From Mycoavidus sp. B2-EB (GTDB taxonomy: Bacteria; Pseudomonadota; Gammaproteobacteria; Burkholderiales; Burkholderiaceae), in NCBI RefSeq assembly GCF_014218255.1, contig NZ_AP021872.1:1240001-1304000 (forward strand): a DNA stretch of 64,000 bases, given 5' to 3'. Below are positions 11,629 through 20,216 of this stretch, piece after piece. A model generated the notes under the pieces. That model worked only from the letters and a program-made list of their open reading frames with translations. It had not been told where the DNA came from and did not search any database. Made by a program: the position numbers and the translations under genes. Each line of letters begins with the position of its first letter. Within the stretch, counting starts at the first letter, position 1.

Positions 11629-11652
11629 TTGGGTCGCACAACAGGATATTCC

Positions 11653-14600
11653 GTGAAACTCACGCCTGCCTCTCTAGCCAGCGATCAGTCATCCGCAACT
11701 CTGGTAGAGCAACGTTCCGCAAACGAGGCTCCCTTGAGTTACAGTGAAAAGCGCATCCAAAATTTGCAAACTGAGCTTACAAATCGGCTCAATCTGAGTT
11801 TTGGTAAGCGTAGCCCCTCTATTTCATCTCATCCTGCGTTTACCCCAGCTAAAATCGTCAGGCCATCCGATACAGCAGCGCTGCCGTTAGAAACTCTTGC
11901 TAAGGCCAGTCCTCATCGGCCCATATCTGCCCCGCCCGATCCCAAACGCGCTGGAAAATTATGGCCTCAGTGGCTATCCAAGCTGAATTTAAAAAAAGCG
12001 GTGCATGCGCTCAAGCAGCGCGCAGCAAAACAAGAAGCGGGTGATTGGGCCCGCTCAATTGAGAATATCATTCAACCGGAGCAGAAACTTGATGCTGATT
12101 GCCTTGCACACGGGCACATCGACACGGTATTGCAAGACTTATTTCCCGCGGCGCAAAAACATGAAACGTATCAATTTCTTCAGTCAATCAACGCGCATTT
12201 ACAAAAAACTCAACCTCCTTCTGCTTTTCTAGAACCCGGTCTGCTAGCGGTTGCCTATGAGCTGGCACAAGTTTGCGAAGGTGATTTGCAGCAGGCCCAG
12301 CAGGTATTAGTCAGGCTCACGCAAAAACTTGAAATCAATCCGACTGGCACTCCAGTCAACGCTAAGCTCGATGGCCTTGCCTGGCGTTGCGCCCAAGCCA
12401 TGGCACACAAGGAAGGCCCAGCCTTAACGGCTTTATTGAAATTGCAAAATTTGCCGCGCCAGAAAACCGGTATGTTTGACACCGGGCCAGCCGCCGTTTT
12501 AACGGTTTATTTACAAGCATCACACTTAATCCATGAATTATTACGCTCACGCAACTCGGCTTTGAGCGTATTGCCACAACACCTTACGGATCCCAACACA
12601 CTAAGTCAGCTTAAGCAGGAGTCTAAAGCCGATCTAGCACTGCTGGCGATTGAATCAGCCCGTTTGACTGACCTATGCTTATTTTTTAAGAAATCGCCAA
12701 AAGAATTCCTTAGCCGGCCTCAAGCGGCCGCTTTTCGCCTCTGGCAATGGGGGTTTCATGAAAATCAAGAAGGCTCGGAGCTTGCCCAAGTCACAAACCG
12801 TTCTTACAAAGCCGGAACTGAATGGGTGACGCGCGCGAATCGTTACAAAAAAATTCGAGATGAAATCGCCCAAACTTCCATTTGGAGCAAACAGCATTGG
12901 CGCGCGCGAGGAAAACAGATTGCTAAGAATTTACGCAATGTGATTTATCACGATAAAACCCCCTATTGGCCAAACGATAAGCCATTATTCGGGGTCGATC
13001 AAAAACAGATCCAAGAGTACAACAGTGCTCTGATTGATGCATGCCAGCTCCCCTATACTGAAGGCATGAATCGGCTCAACATGATTCAAATCAGTCAAAC
13101 CCCTCGGCGTGATTCTGAGCGGACTTTATTTCTAAACACTGCGCTTCAAGTGGCCCAACTCGAGGCATGGACAGAGCAATCTATCTCTTCTCAAACGAAG
13201 CAAGAGCTCGCCCACCCCAAAAATTATGACTTAACAACTCATGCCAGTCGCACAATACTGAAAAAGGCAACGCGACTTATTGAAAACCAAGCCAATCGAC
13301 TTCCCGCCACAGAAATTAAAGCGCTGCTTGAAATGTTAAACGAAAAAATGGGCACGCTGAAGCGCCGTAGATTCTTCCGTTTGCGCTCTACCGCTTCGAA
13401 ATCAGCTCCATTCGATCTGAACGCGCTCAAAAAAATAAGCGAAGAATTTTTTTCAAATAAAGACGAAGAAAACTCTTTAGATAAATATGGTTTAAAGGAT
13501 ATGCAAAGAAGTTGGAATGATCGAATCGAAAAAATAGAAAAATTAGCCCCCATTATGACCCCAGCGCTGGATGAAATCACACATGAAACGCTGCATAGAC
13601 GAGAACAGGTTTTCATGGAGCAACATCCGCCAGGCAACTCCCGCCAAACCAGCAATGGCGGTAGAACGGGGCTCAACCTAGGATTGCAAATTGGGCTTGG
13701 GGTTAATGTTATTCCGTCTCTAAAGGCAACTCATAGCAGACAAGCCGCTTATAAAATTGGCTCGACTGAAGCGAGCCGTTCCATTACTTTTGGAGCTCCC
13801 AAGCAAGTTACCAGCTACGCCGGCGTTACCGTTTTTACCGGCCTCACTCTTATCAAAACACCTATTTTAAATATTATTGCAGGAGTGGGTGCCGGGGGGG
13901 GCCCTATCGCGCAACACACTAGAGGGTATAACGCGGAAATCTCCACGCTCAGACCTGTGCCTAGCCGTAGCACACTCTCTAGCGAAGACAGTGAGCAGGA
14001 ATGGCGCAAAAATAGCAAAGAGATGGTTAACCTATACTGGGAATCGATTAAACACGCAACCGATGCTCAAGATTACTTGGAGTATTTCGCGTCTGAGTGT
14101 TTTTACAAAAATCCTAATATCACGTTAGGTAAGCAAAAAATAAAGCAGACTGAACTGGGCCTTTTAACCGGCGTTTTTGCGGGAACCCAATTAGATGCTC
14201 ACCAACCCATACGAGTAGGAACCACCCTGGCTCTTTTCAATGAAACCGTGCTCTACGAGAGGCGCACGGTACAGAGCGAACAACACTATAGTCAAGAGAA
14301 AACTCTCGGCTGGAGAAATAAAACCATGCTCATGCAATCCGCTTCTGCTGCTCTGGCTGGCATTGAAGTCCACACCGAAAGCAATCTTACCCTCGCCCCC
14401 CGCAGCAAAGCCCTCTTGCCCTCACACACGTACTACTCATCACAGCACGGACGCCGCAGCATAGTGCATACAGTACGCGATGAACAGGGCTTAATTCCTG
14501 AATTGATGTTTCGAGATGTGATGTTTTTAAACCCACAGGACCTTAAGCGTCATGCAAAGCAACACTGGGCCAAAATACACGATCAAGAAACCTTGAACAA

Positions 14601-15039
14601 TTTTTTTAATTTAGAAAAGGGGCCCGATGCGCAGCAAATTTCTGGAGAGCGTTGGTTGATCAAACCCGAAGTAGCCGCTCAGCTTGATGAATATGCCAAT
14701 CTAGCAACGGTATTGCAACAGGAAAAACAAGCGCTCAAATTAAAAAAACAAAAAGCCGCAAACAATGATCAAAAATACAGTTTACAAGCGCCTATCCGGA
14801 AACTTAAGCATCAAATTAAAGCGCTTGAGCGTCAAGTCGAAGCATTGTTAGAAGCAGGGGCTTCATGGAAGCCATATGGTTTATATAGCCAAGGTCAAAA
14901 AGTAAATCATTCCTCCCCTGGCTGGAAATATGGATTCGTAGCAACCCCAGAATCCAGTCAAACTGGAGTCAGTGATGTACAGTGGCTGCTAGCTCAACCG
15001 GCAAAAAATAACGGATCTCACAGCGCACAGGATCGATAA
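11653..15039 (+). CDS. Large orphan protein, possible secreted effector
   Basis: I do not recognise this gene. A GTG at 11653 with AGGA six bases upstream gives 1128 residues; a TTG at 11629 would add eight. The first ~110 residues are rich in Ser/Thr/Pro/Ala with no hydrophobic signal peptide, as in many type III effectors. A long helical part follows (about 120-680) with many Leu/Gln/Lys repeats. Around residues 680-770 the character changes to Gly-rich alternating strands (GLNLGLQIGLGVNV, AGVTVFTGLTL, IIAGVGAGGG) that look like membrane or beta structure. A further mixed region follows, then a Lys/Gln-rich coiled coil near residues 1015-1085. It has its own intergenic space on both sides and lies in the accessory island beside the initiator tRNA. 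Effector or toxin function is only an inference from composition, size and context. Confidence 0.6.
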   Translation: MKLTPASLASDQSSATLVEQRSANEAPLSYSEKRIQNLQTELTNRLNLSFGKRSPSISSHPAFTPAKIVRPSDTAALPLETLAKASPHRPISAPPDPKRAGKLWPQWLSKLNLKKAVHALKQRAAKQEAGDWARSIENIIQPEQKLDADCLAHGHIDTVLQDLFPAAQKHETYQFLQSINAHLQKTQPPSAFLEPGLLAVAYELAQVCEGDLQQAQQVLVRLTQKLEINPTGTPVNAKLDGLAWRCAQAMAHKEGPALTALLKLQNLPRQKTGMFDTGPAAVLTVYLQASHLIHELLRSRNSALSVLPQHLTDPNTLSQLKQESKADLALLAIESARLTDLCLFFKKSPKEFLSRPQAAAFRLWQWGFHENQEGSELAQVTNRSYKAGTEWVTRANRYKKIRDEIAQTSIWSKQHWRARGKQIAKNLRNVIYHDKTPYWPNDKPLFGVDQKQIQEYNSALIDACQLPYTEGMNRLNMIQISQTPRRDSERTLFLNTALQVAQLEAWTEQSISSQTKQELAHPKNYDLTTHASRTILKKATRLIENQANRLPATEIKALLEMLNEKMGTLKRRRFFRLRSTASKSAPFDLNALKKISEEFFSNKDEENSLDKYGLKDMQRSWNDRIEKIEKLAPIMTPALDEITHETLHRREQVFMEQHPPGNSRQTSNGGRTGLNLGLQIGLGVNVIPSLKATHSRQAAYKIGSTEASRSITFGAPKQVTSYAGVTVFTGLTLIKTPILNIIAGVGAGGGPIAQHTRGYNAEISTLRPVPSRSTLSSEDSEQEWRKNSKEMVNLYWESIKHATDAQDYLEYFASECFYKNPNITLGKQKIKQTELGLLTGVFAGTQLDAHQPIRVGTTLALFNETVLYERRTVQSEQHYSQEKTLGWRNKTMLMQSASAALAGIEVHTESNLTLAPRSKALLPSHTYYSSQHGRRSIVHTVRDEQGLIPELMFRDVMFLNPQDLKRHAKQHWAKIHDQETLNNFFNLEKGPDAQQISGERWLIKPEVAAQLDEYANLATVLQQEKQALKLKKQKAANNDQKYSLQAPIRKLKHQIKALERQVEALLEAGASWKPYGLYSQGQKVNHSSPGWKYGFVATPESSQTGVSDVQWLLAQPAKNNGSHSAQDR

Positions 15040-15096
15040 AGCACATGCATAAAACAAACCCTGGATACGATTTCGAAAAAATAAAAAATAATTTAC

Positions 15097-15125
15097 TTGC
15101 GTAACCAAGAACATTTCGCTATAGT
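15097..15125 (+). promoter_or_regulatory. Promoter of the initiator tRNA
   Basis: TTGCGT at 15097-15102 and TATAGT at 15120-15125 are separated by 17 bp, and the -10 ends 15 bp before the mature tRNA. This is a well-formed sigma70 promoter in the expected place for a stable RNA gene. Confidence 0.65.
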
Positions 15126-15140
15126 TTCGTTCTTACCGGA

Positions 15141-15217
<77 letters not shown>

Positions 15218-15240
15218 AACTTAAAGAATAATAAGTTGAT

Positions 15241-15277
15241 CTAGTAGACCGAAGGAATTTCATCCTTAGGCTCTCAC
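15241..15277 (-). mobile_element. Group II intron 3'-end remnant (domain VI-like)
   Basis: On the minus strand the sequence runs GTGAGAGCCTAAGGATG, then AAATTCCTTCGGTCTACT. This is the familiar domain VI and 3' end of bacterial group II introns: paired CCTAAGGA/TCCTTCGG arms, then CTACT before the splice site. No domain V precedes it, since the bases from 15278 upward are unrelated, so it is a scar. It ends 24 bp from the initiator tRNA and points away from the NACHT gene. A related remnant lies on the plus strand at the other side of that gene (20098-20172). Confidence 0.5.
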
Positions 15278-15292
15278 GCAAACAAACTCCAA

Positions 15293-15386
15293 TATACAGT
15301 AACCCCGTATCGAGGGTTAAAATTCCTAAATTTCAGCAAAGTCCCTGATTCTATAAAGCTTTCCAATTTAAAATCCCCGCCTCTGC
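15293..15386 (+). repeat. Diverged 94-bp direct repeat of the tRNA-Ser 3' half plus flank, copy 1
   Basis: This stretch aligns with 32086-32179 over equal length. The first 28 bp, which correspond to the variable arm and T-arm of tRNA-Ser(CGA), match at 26 positions; the last 36 bp match at 30. The middle, equivalent to the acceptor end, is worn down. The segment runs into the last codons of the NACHT gene (stop at 15351-15353), so this gene's 3' end and the flank of tRNA-Ser are homologous. It could be an attachment-site relic or a trace of gene duplication. Confidence 0.7.
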
Positions 15387-18300
15387 AAGGAAAAATGCCT
15401 CATCGATGTCTGATTTAGTAGAAGTTTCTGAGTTCATTCTCCATCCGTCTGCTTCGCGAAGAGCAATCGCACGGTCAATCGGATCTAAATCAGGAATTCC
15501 TTGGCCTGATGCATCACTTAAATTGAGCTCGTTTTGAGATAAATTTTCTAACCCAGAAGATCCATTTACACCAGATTCAATAGAATTTTTCTCAGGAAAT
15601 GCGCCAGGCATTGTGTTTTTAATCACAATATTACTTGGATTAATCAGGCCTATAAAAAAACGCCCAAGATTTCTAGCATCGTTTAGACGATTATTCAATA
15701 AGATTACTGATTCTTGAGATATACCAGAATTCATATCTTTACGATTTCTCTCAATTAAACGCTTATTATTTAGACTTAAATTCCGCGCATCTTTAATCAC
15801 CAGATCGCCTGCAGATAGCTCGTTTTGATATGAGGTCCAGTGCAAATTATATTTCCAGTCGTTGCCTTTGCGTTCTAATTGGAAAATACGAATCATATTT
15901 TCAGCTCCTCCCACTACGATTTTAGCTGAATTTTCAGTCCACTCTTGCCAAACAATTGAATCTATCTCTCTAATAAAACACTGAATCGCCGCTTTACATG
16001 TACCTGTATCTAACGACCACAGTTTTACCGTCTTGTCGAAACTCCCAGACGCTAACCACTTATTATCTGGCGAGAACGCCACACTCAAAATATCCCACCT
16101 ATGGCCTTTCAATGTTTGGTGCAGCGATGCTCCAGTATCGCTTAGCTCCCACAGCTTCACTGTACAATCTAGACTCCCAGACGCTAACCACTTGCCATCT
16201 AGTGAAAACGACACGCTAAAAGCATCTCTATTGTGGCCTTCAAGCATCTGGTACAACAATTTTTCTCCGCTCTCTGGCTCCAATTTCCAGAGCTCCACTT
16301 TATTGCCTATGCTCCCAGCTCCATCACTGCTTCCAGATCCGGATGCCAGCCACTGGCCATCTCGTGAGACTGACACGCGCCTTTGGTTATCGCTATGGCA
16401 CTCAAACGTTTGACGCAACAATGCTCCTGTGTCACTGAGTTCCCATAGCCTGACTGTTTTACCACCACTCGATACTAGCCACTTATTATTCAATGAGATT
16501 GACACACCAAACACTCCATGACTATGTCCTTCAAGCGTCTGATGCAACACAGCTTTTCCTGAGTCAAGCGCCCATAGCTTAACCGTCTTATCGCTACTTC
16601 CAGAGGCTAACCATTTGCCATCCTCGGAAATCGTTACATCAAGAACATTTCCACTATGTTCTTTTAATGTCTGGCGCAAAAATACATCCCCATTTCCGAC
16701 CTCCCAGAGTTTAATTGTTTTATCACTACTCCCAGAGGCTAGCCACTTGCCATTGTGCGAAACCGACACGCTCCACACCTTACCACTACCACTATGTCCT
16801 TCGAGCATCTGAGGCAATAGCGCCCGATCACTCTTTAATTCCCATAGTTTTAACGTTTTATCGTAGCTCACCGATGCTAGCCAATTACCGTCTGACGAAA
16901 AAGATACATCTCTTACTATGGCACTATGGCCCTCAAACGTATGATGCAACACCGCTTCGGAGTTTTCTAACTTCCACAGCTTCACTGCATCATCTCCCGA
17001 GGCCAACCAACTACTGTCCGGCGAAAACGATAAGCCTCTCATCAAACCAGAATGCCCTTTAAGGATCTGATGTGACAATGTGCCGGTGCTCCCTAGTTTC
17101 CAAAGCATTACTGCACCGTATTGCCCACCACACGCCAGCCATTTGTTATCTCCTGAGAAAGACACACGATGAATCTCATCAGTATGCTCTACAAGCGTTT
17201 GCCGTAGCGTCACTTCTTCGTTTTTTAGCTCCCATAACTTCACTGTTTTATCTTTACTCCCAGAGGCTAGCCACTTGCCATCGGATGAGATCGATATACT
17301 CTCAATCTCTCCAGCATGCGCCTCTAGCGTATACATAGGTTCACTCACTACTCGTTTGCCCGTTTGTATTTTCCATAATTTGACTGTCTTATCATAGCCA
17401 CCTGATGCTAACCATTGACCCTTTTCAAAAAATGAAACACTTGAAACCATTTTATTACCGTGTTTAAAAACACCCGTCAAATGGCCCGTCTCAATTGACC
17501 ATAGCCTTATCGCTCCATCATAATCGGCTGATGCCAACCATTTACTATCAGGAGAAAACGCAACACTGTATCCGACAAAACGTGTTCCAAAGAGTGGGAG
17601 ATTAAAGGTCCATTTATATTTAAGCTCTAGCCGTCTCTGTATTTTTGTTTCTAGTTCTGTTTCTGTTTCTTCTACTTTATAGAGACTGCATCCTTTAAGA
17701 GCTGAACCAACTGCTAGCCAGCGGCCGTCTGGCGAATAACGACAAATATTAGGCCAGCCACCTAACTCTAATGTAGGCATTTCTCCAAACTCAACATTTC
17801 TCAAATTTGCTTTGCGCATCGTAGCACCACGTAACCACGCACCACGCAACGTCACTTCACTTAAATCTGCTCCTTCAAATTGCGTATAGTCAAACACCCC
17901 ATGACTCAGATCCGCCCCTCGAATCCGGATTCCATTTAAATCAGCCCTATTAAACTGCACCCCTGCTCTGACCAAGATCGTCATCGCATTGGCCGCTCCT
18001 TTCTCAAATTGCGTACCTCCTTCACCTTTAGAGCGCTCAACAACCCTTAAAAGCTGGGCTTTTAATGCCACATCTTGCCGCACACGCTCCGCTAAAAACT
18101 GCAATATTGCCGGATCGTTCACGATATTTAACCGGTTGAGCCACGAAGAAGACTCCATCTTGTCATGGGCACCAAGCTCTTCCCATAAAACCCGCGCTAC
18201 CAGATAGTCCTGAACTGATTTGTGAATAAACCGGTACTCTTTACCTGAACCATCCTGCTTATCCCTGCAGATTAGCGGCGCATTTAAGCGCACTAACACC

Positions 18301-19652
18301 GCCATCGCGTTATCGTCACCGAGAAACCGTTTGCGCCAATCCTGACTTAATTCTGTGCTAGGCTCCTCCCAAGGATCATCCGCCGCATATGAATAGGTGG
18401 TAACCACTTCCCCCGCTCGATACATTTCTATAGCTAATTTTTTATTGAAAGCCACGCCACGTTCGATAAATCCTCTAAGTTCTAAACGTTTAAATTCTTC
18501 GGATTCTCTCCCGCTTAGTCTAATTCGTGCTAAGCGCTTTTGCGAACGATCAAACCAACTCCTCAAGAAATGTTCATAAAGCGCAATTCGGGTAAAGTGT
18601 TGGCCCTTTTTTCTCAGTATTTCACCCAATTCAGGTAACACGCTCAAAGTTATTTTGAGCAAGAATGGATTACGTACCAATTCTTTTAAATCACCTTGTC
18701 TTAATGCTTCCTTATACTGCTCTATACTCCACGGCCCCTCTGGATGTGCTCTTTTATATTGATCCACATATCGTTCAACCGTTTCCTCCGAAAAAGGTGC
18801 TAACCGGTACTCTTGTAAAGCGCTACGCTCATCGGATGGATGAAATTTATATTGATAATTAGAGCCTAAATACTCTGGTCGGCTACTGATTATGATTTTG
18901 GCGTCTCGCCAATTATTCAGCTGATTATCCTTATAAAAATCCTGTTGCCGATCTCTAATTTCATCAAATCCATCTAAAATCAAGACAAAACGATGCTTAG
19001 TTTGCAGTTCCTTAATTTGCTCTTTTGAAAAACCCTGTATTTCAAAAAACCTCTCAACCAAATTCGGCTTTGACTTTAACTCACTCGATGATAGTTGGAT
19101 AAACACTGGGATAGGGCTATTCTTTACCGCACTTGCCTGGGTATAGACCTCCCACAAGCTAACAGCAAGATCACGGTTAAATGTCGACTTACCTGAACCT
19201 GCCTCTCCTAGCAGGAGTAAAACCTTTTTATCGGAGTTTAAGAAGTCTTGAACCTTGCTTTTTAAATCGAAACGGGTTGAATCGTAGAGCGTCATTCCTT
19301 CTGGGGCAACATAATTTGATAACGCATCTTTAACTTCGTTATCTTCCTTTAAACCCTCTAAATACTGCTCCCTCAATTTCTCAAGCGCTGAGTCCAAATT
19401 GACCAACGGCTCAACATTCGATTGCAAGGCAAAAATATGCTGCAACATCAGGGTTTCTACTAACTTCGGATCGGCTCCCGCTAAATGTATATGGTTATTA
19501 GCTATATTATTATTTCCAATGGTTAAATAATTTATAAAACCATTACCAATTTGCACGTTGCTTTCACCTGGAGCATCGGTTCTTGCTTGCGTATCAGGGA
19601 AATCTGAAGCTAAAGAAGGTTGAATACTCTGATTTGGATTAATCGGCGACAT
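15351..19652 (-). CDS. NACHT NTPase with pentapeptide and WD40 repeats (STAND protein)
   Basis: A 1433-residue signal-transduction ATPase. The ATG at 19652 has a strong ribosome-binding site AAGGAG eight bases upstream. Order of parts: an Asn/Ile-rich N terminus (1-60) and a helical segment (60-140) with no domain I recognise; the NACHT domain with Walker A GEAGSGKST (149-157), Walker B LILDGFDE (224-231) and the SSRPE sensor (256-260); a winged-helix end with YRFIHKSVQDYLVARVL (471-487); pentapeptide repeats of ADL/ANL type (about 568-620); thirteen to fourteen WD40 repeats (about 630-1260), most reading KWLASGS-D-KTVKLW; and a 170-residue tail without recognised motifs. NACHT-WD40 proteins are known in fungi as NLR-like incompatibility proteins and in bacteria as anti-phage bNACHT/STAND sensors. 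Which role applies here is open. The gene lies between group II intron remnants, and its 3' end is duplicated beside tRNA-Ser. Confidence 0.9.
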   Translation of the reverse strand: MSPINPNQSIQPSLASDFPDTQARTDAPGESNVQIGNGFINYLTIGNNNIANNHIHLAGADPKLVETLMLQHIFALQSNVEPLVNLDSALEKLREQYLEGLKEDNEVKDALSNYVAPEGMTLYDSTRFDLKSKVQDFLNSDKKVLLLLGEAGSGKSTFNRDLAVSLWEVYTQASAVKNSPIPVFIQLSSSELKSKPNLVERFFEIQGFSKEQIKELQTKHRFVLILDGFDEIRDRQQDFYKDNQLNNWRDAKIIISSRPEYLGSNYQYKFHPSDERSALQEYRLAPFSEETVERYVDQYKRAHPEGPWSIEQYKEALRQGDLKELVRNPFLLKITLSVLPELGEILRKKGQHFTRIALYEHFLRSWFDRSQKRLARIRLSGRESEEFKRLELRGFIERGVAFNKKLAIEMYRAGEVVTTYSYAADDPWEEPSTELSQDWRKRFLGDDNAMAVLVRLNAPLICRDKQDGSGKEYRFIHKSVQDYLVARVLWEELGAHDKMESSSWLNRLNIVNDPAILQFLAERVRQDVALKAQLLRVVERSKGEGGTQFEKGAANAMTILVRAGVQFNRADLNGIRIRGADLSHGVFDYTQFEGADLSEVTLRGAWLRGATMRKANLRNVEFGEMPTLELGGWPNICRYSPDGRWLAVGSALKGCSLYKVEETETELETKIQRRLELKYKWTFNLPLFGTRFVGYSVAFSPDSKWLASADYDGAIRLWSIETGHLTGVFKHGNKMVSSVSFFEKGQWLASGGYDKTVKLWKIQTGKRVVSEPMYTLEAHAGEIESISISSDGKWLASGSKDKTVKLWELKNEEVTLRQTLVEHTDEIHRVSFSGDNKWLACGGQYGAVMLWKLGSTGTLSHQILKGHSGLMRGLSFSPDSSWLASGDDAVKLWKLENSEAVLHHTFEGHSAIVRDVSFSSDGNWLASVSYDKTLKLWELKSDRALLPQMLEGHSGSGKVWSVSVSHNGKWLASGSSDKTIKLWEVGNGDVFLRQTLKEHSGNVLDVTISEDGKWLASGSSDKTVKLWALDSGKAVLHQTLEGHSHGVFGVSISLNNKWLVSSGGKTVRLWELSDTGALLRQTFECHSDNQRRVSVSRDGQWLASGSGSSDGAGSIGNKVELWKLEPESGEKLLYQMLEGHNRDAFSVSFSLDGKWLASGSLDCTVKLWELSDTGASLHQTLKGHRWDILSVAFSPDNKWLASGSFDKTVKLWSLDTGTCKAAIQCFIREIDSIVWQEWTENSAKIVVGGAENMIRIFQLERKGNDWKYNLHWTSYQNELSAGDLVIKDARNLSLNNKRLIERNRKDMNSGISQESVILLNNRLNDARNLGRFFIGLINPSNIVIKNTMPGAFPEKNSIESGVNGSSGLENLSQNELNLSDASGQGIPDLDPIDRAIALREADGWRMNSETSTKSDIDEAFFLAEAGILNWKAL
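15865..17762 (-). repeat. WD40-encoding tandem repeat array
   Basis: Thirteen to fourteen degenerate units of about 120-130 bp inside the NACHT gene, each encoding a WD40 blade. Successive units carry near-identical words such as AGCCACTTGCCAT and GCTAACCA on the plus strand, marking the KWLASGS core. The units are more alike than in old WD40 proteins, which suggests recent internal amplification or gene conversion. Two seven-bladed propellers would account for the count. Confidence 0.8.
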
Positions 19653-19791
19653 ACTGGCTGCTCCTTTTTAATAATTTTTATTTAACTTATATCTGAATAA
19701 CTTTTTATCGGATAAAACTTCAGCTTTCACTGCATAAAACCTATCTACCCCAATTACGATAGGGCATAAGCAATCTCAGAAACCCTGAATA

Positions 19792-19995
19792 GAGCGTGTT
19801 GAAGTTTGTAATTAATTGTTTAGAAACTAGAAGCAAACCCGTATTGCTGAGGTTCTGACACCGAGACAACACGAGTTTGCAATGCCCCGATTACTTATTA
19901 CAGATGAATTTTGGTCGAAGCTGGAAAAGATTTTGCTTGATGAGCAGATTTATCGCAAGCAGAATTTGCGCTTGGAAATACAAATGACTTGGTAA
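19792..19995 (+). pseudogene. IS5-family transposase, N-terminal fragment with left end
   Basis: An ATG at 19882 opens 37 residues starting MPRLLITDEFW and continuing LEKILLDEQIYRK, which is the N terminus of IS5-group (IS427-like) transposases. The frame then leaves homology and stops at 19993. The ~90 bp before it, beginning GAGCGTGTTGAAG near 19792, has the look of the element's left inverted repeat. No matching right end is seen. The rest of the element is replaced by group II intron sequence starting within about 20 bp, so the intron probably entered the IS or a deletion fused the two. Confidence 0.6.
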
Positions 19996-20002
19996 AAGTA
20001 TG

Positions 20003-20172
20003 GCAAGGGCGAGAGCATGGTTAAAACGCGCAGTTGCGCATTTGCCACAGCTCTTTGCACCTTCGCCTATTAACGAGCCAAAATGGTTGGATGATAAGAA
20101 CCAGATGAATCGAGAGATTCACGTCCGACTGCGAGAGAGCTTGAAGATGAGGCTCCTTTAGGCTACTCGACC
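20003..20172 (+). mobile_element. Group II intron 3' remnant: end of the maturase plus domains V and VI
   Basis: A short in-frame stretch (about 20012-20062) reads RAWLKRAVAHLPQLFA, like the C-terminal end of group II intron reverse transcriptase/maturases. A 34-nt hairpin follows at 20098-20131: GAACCAGATGAATC, GAGA tetraloop, GATTC-ACG-TCC, which matches domain V including the GAGA loop and the bulge. Several pairs at the base of the stem are mutated. Domain VI follows (GAGAGAGCTTGAAGATG to GGCTACTCGACC) and ends near 20172. The whole is a 3' end fragment and cannot be mobile. It closely precedes the stop codon of the exported-protein gene at 20217. Confidence 0.6.
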
Positions 20173-20216
20173 GCCGCCCATGTTTCACATAGGGCAATCA
20201 CATCAAATGATTGATT

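Noticed and set aside
11411-11641. Minus-strand open frame of 76 codons upstream of the orphan gene
   Set aside because: No ribosome-binding site, signal or motif; lies in an AT-rich promoter region.
15865-17762. CRISPR-like or noncoding tandem repeat
   Set aside because: The periodicity is the WD40 unit in one continuous reading frame; no spacers and no cas genes.
15241-20172. The NACHT region as a composite transposon with the intron scars as terminal repeats
   Set aside because: Group II introns do not move flanking DNA as terminal repeats; the scars differ in extent and show no target duplication.
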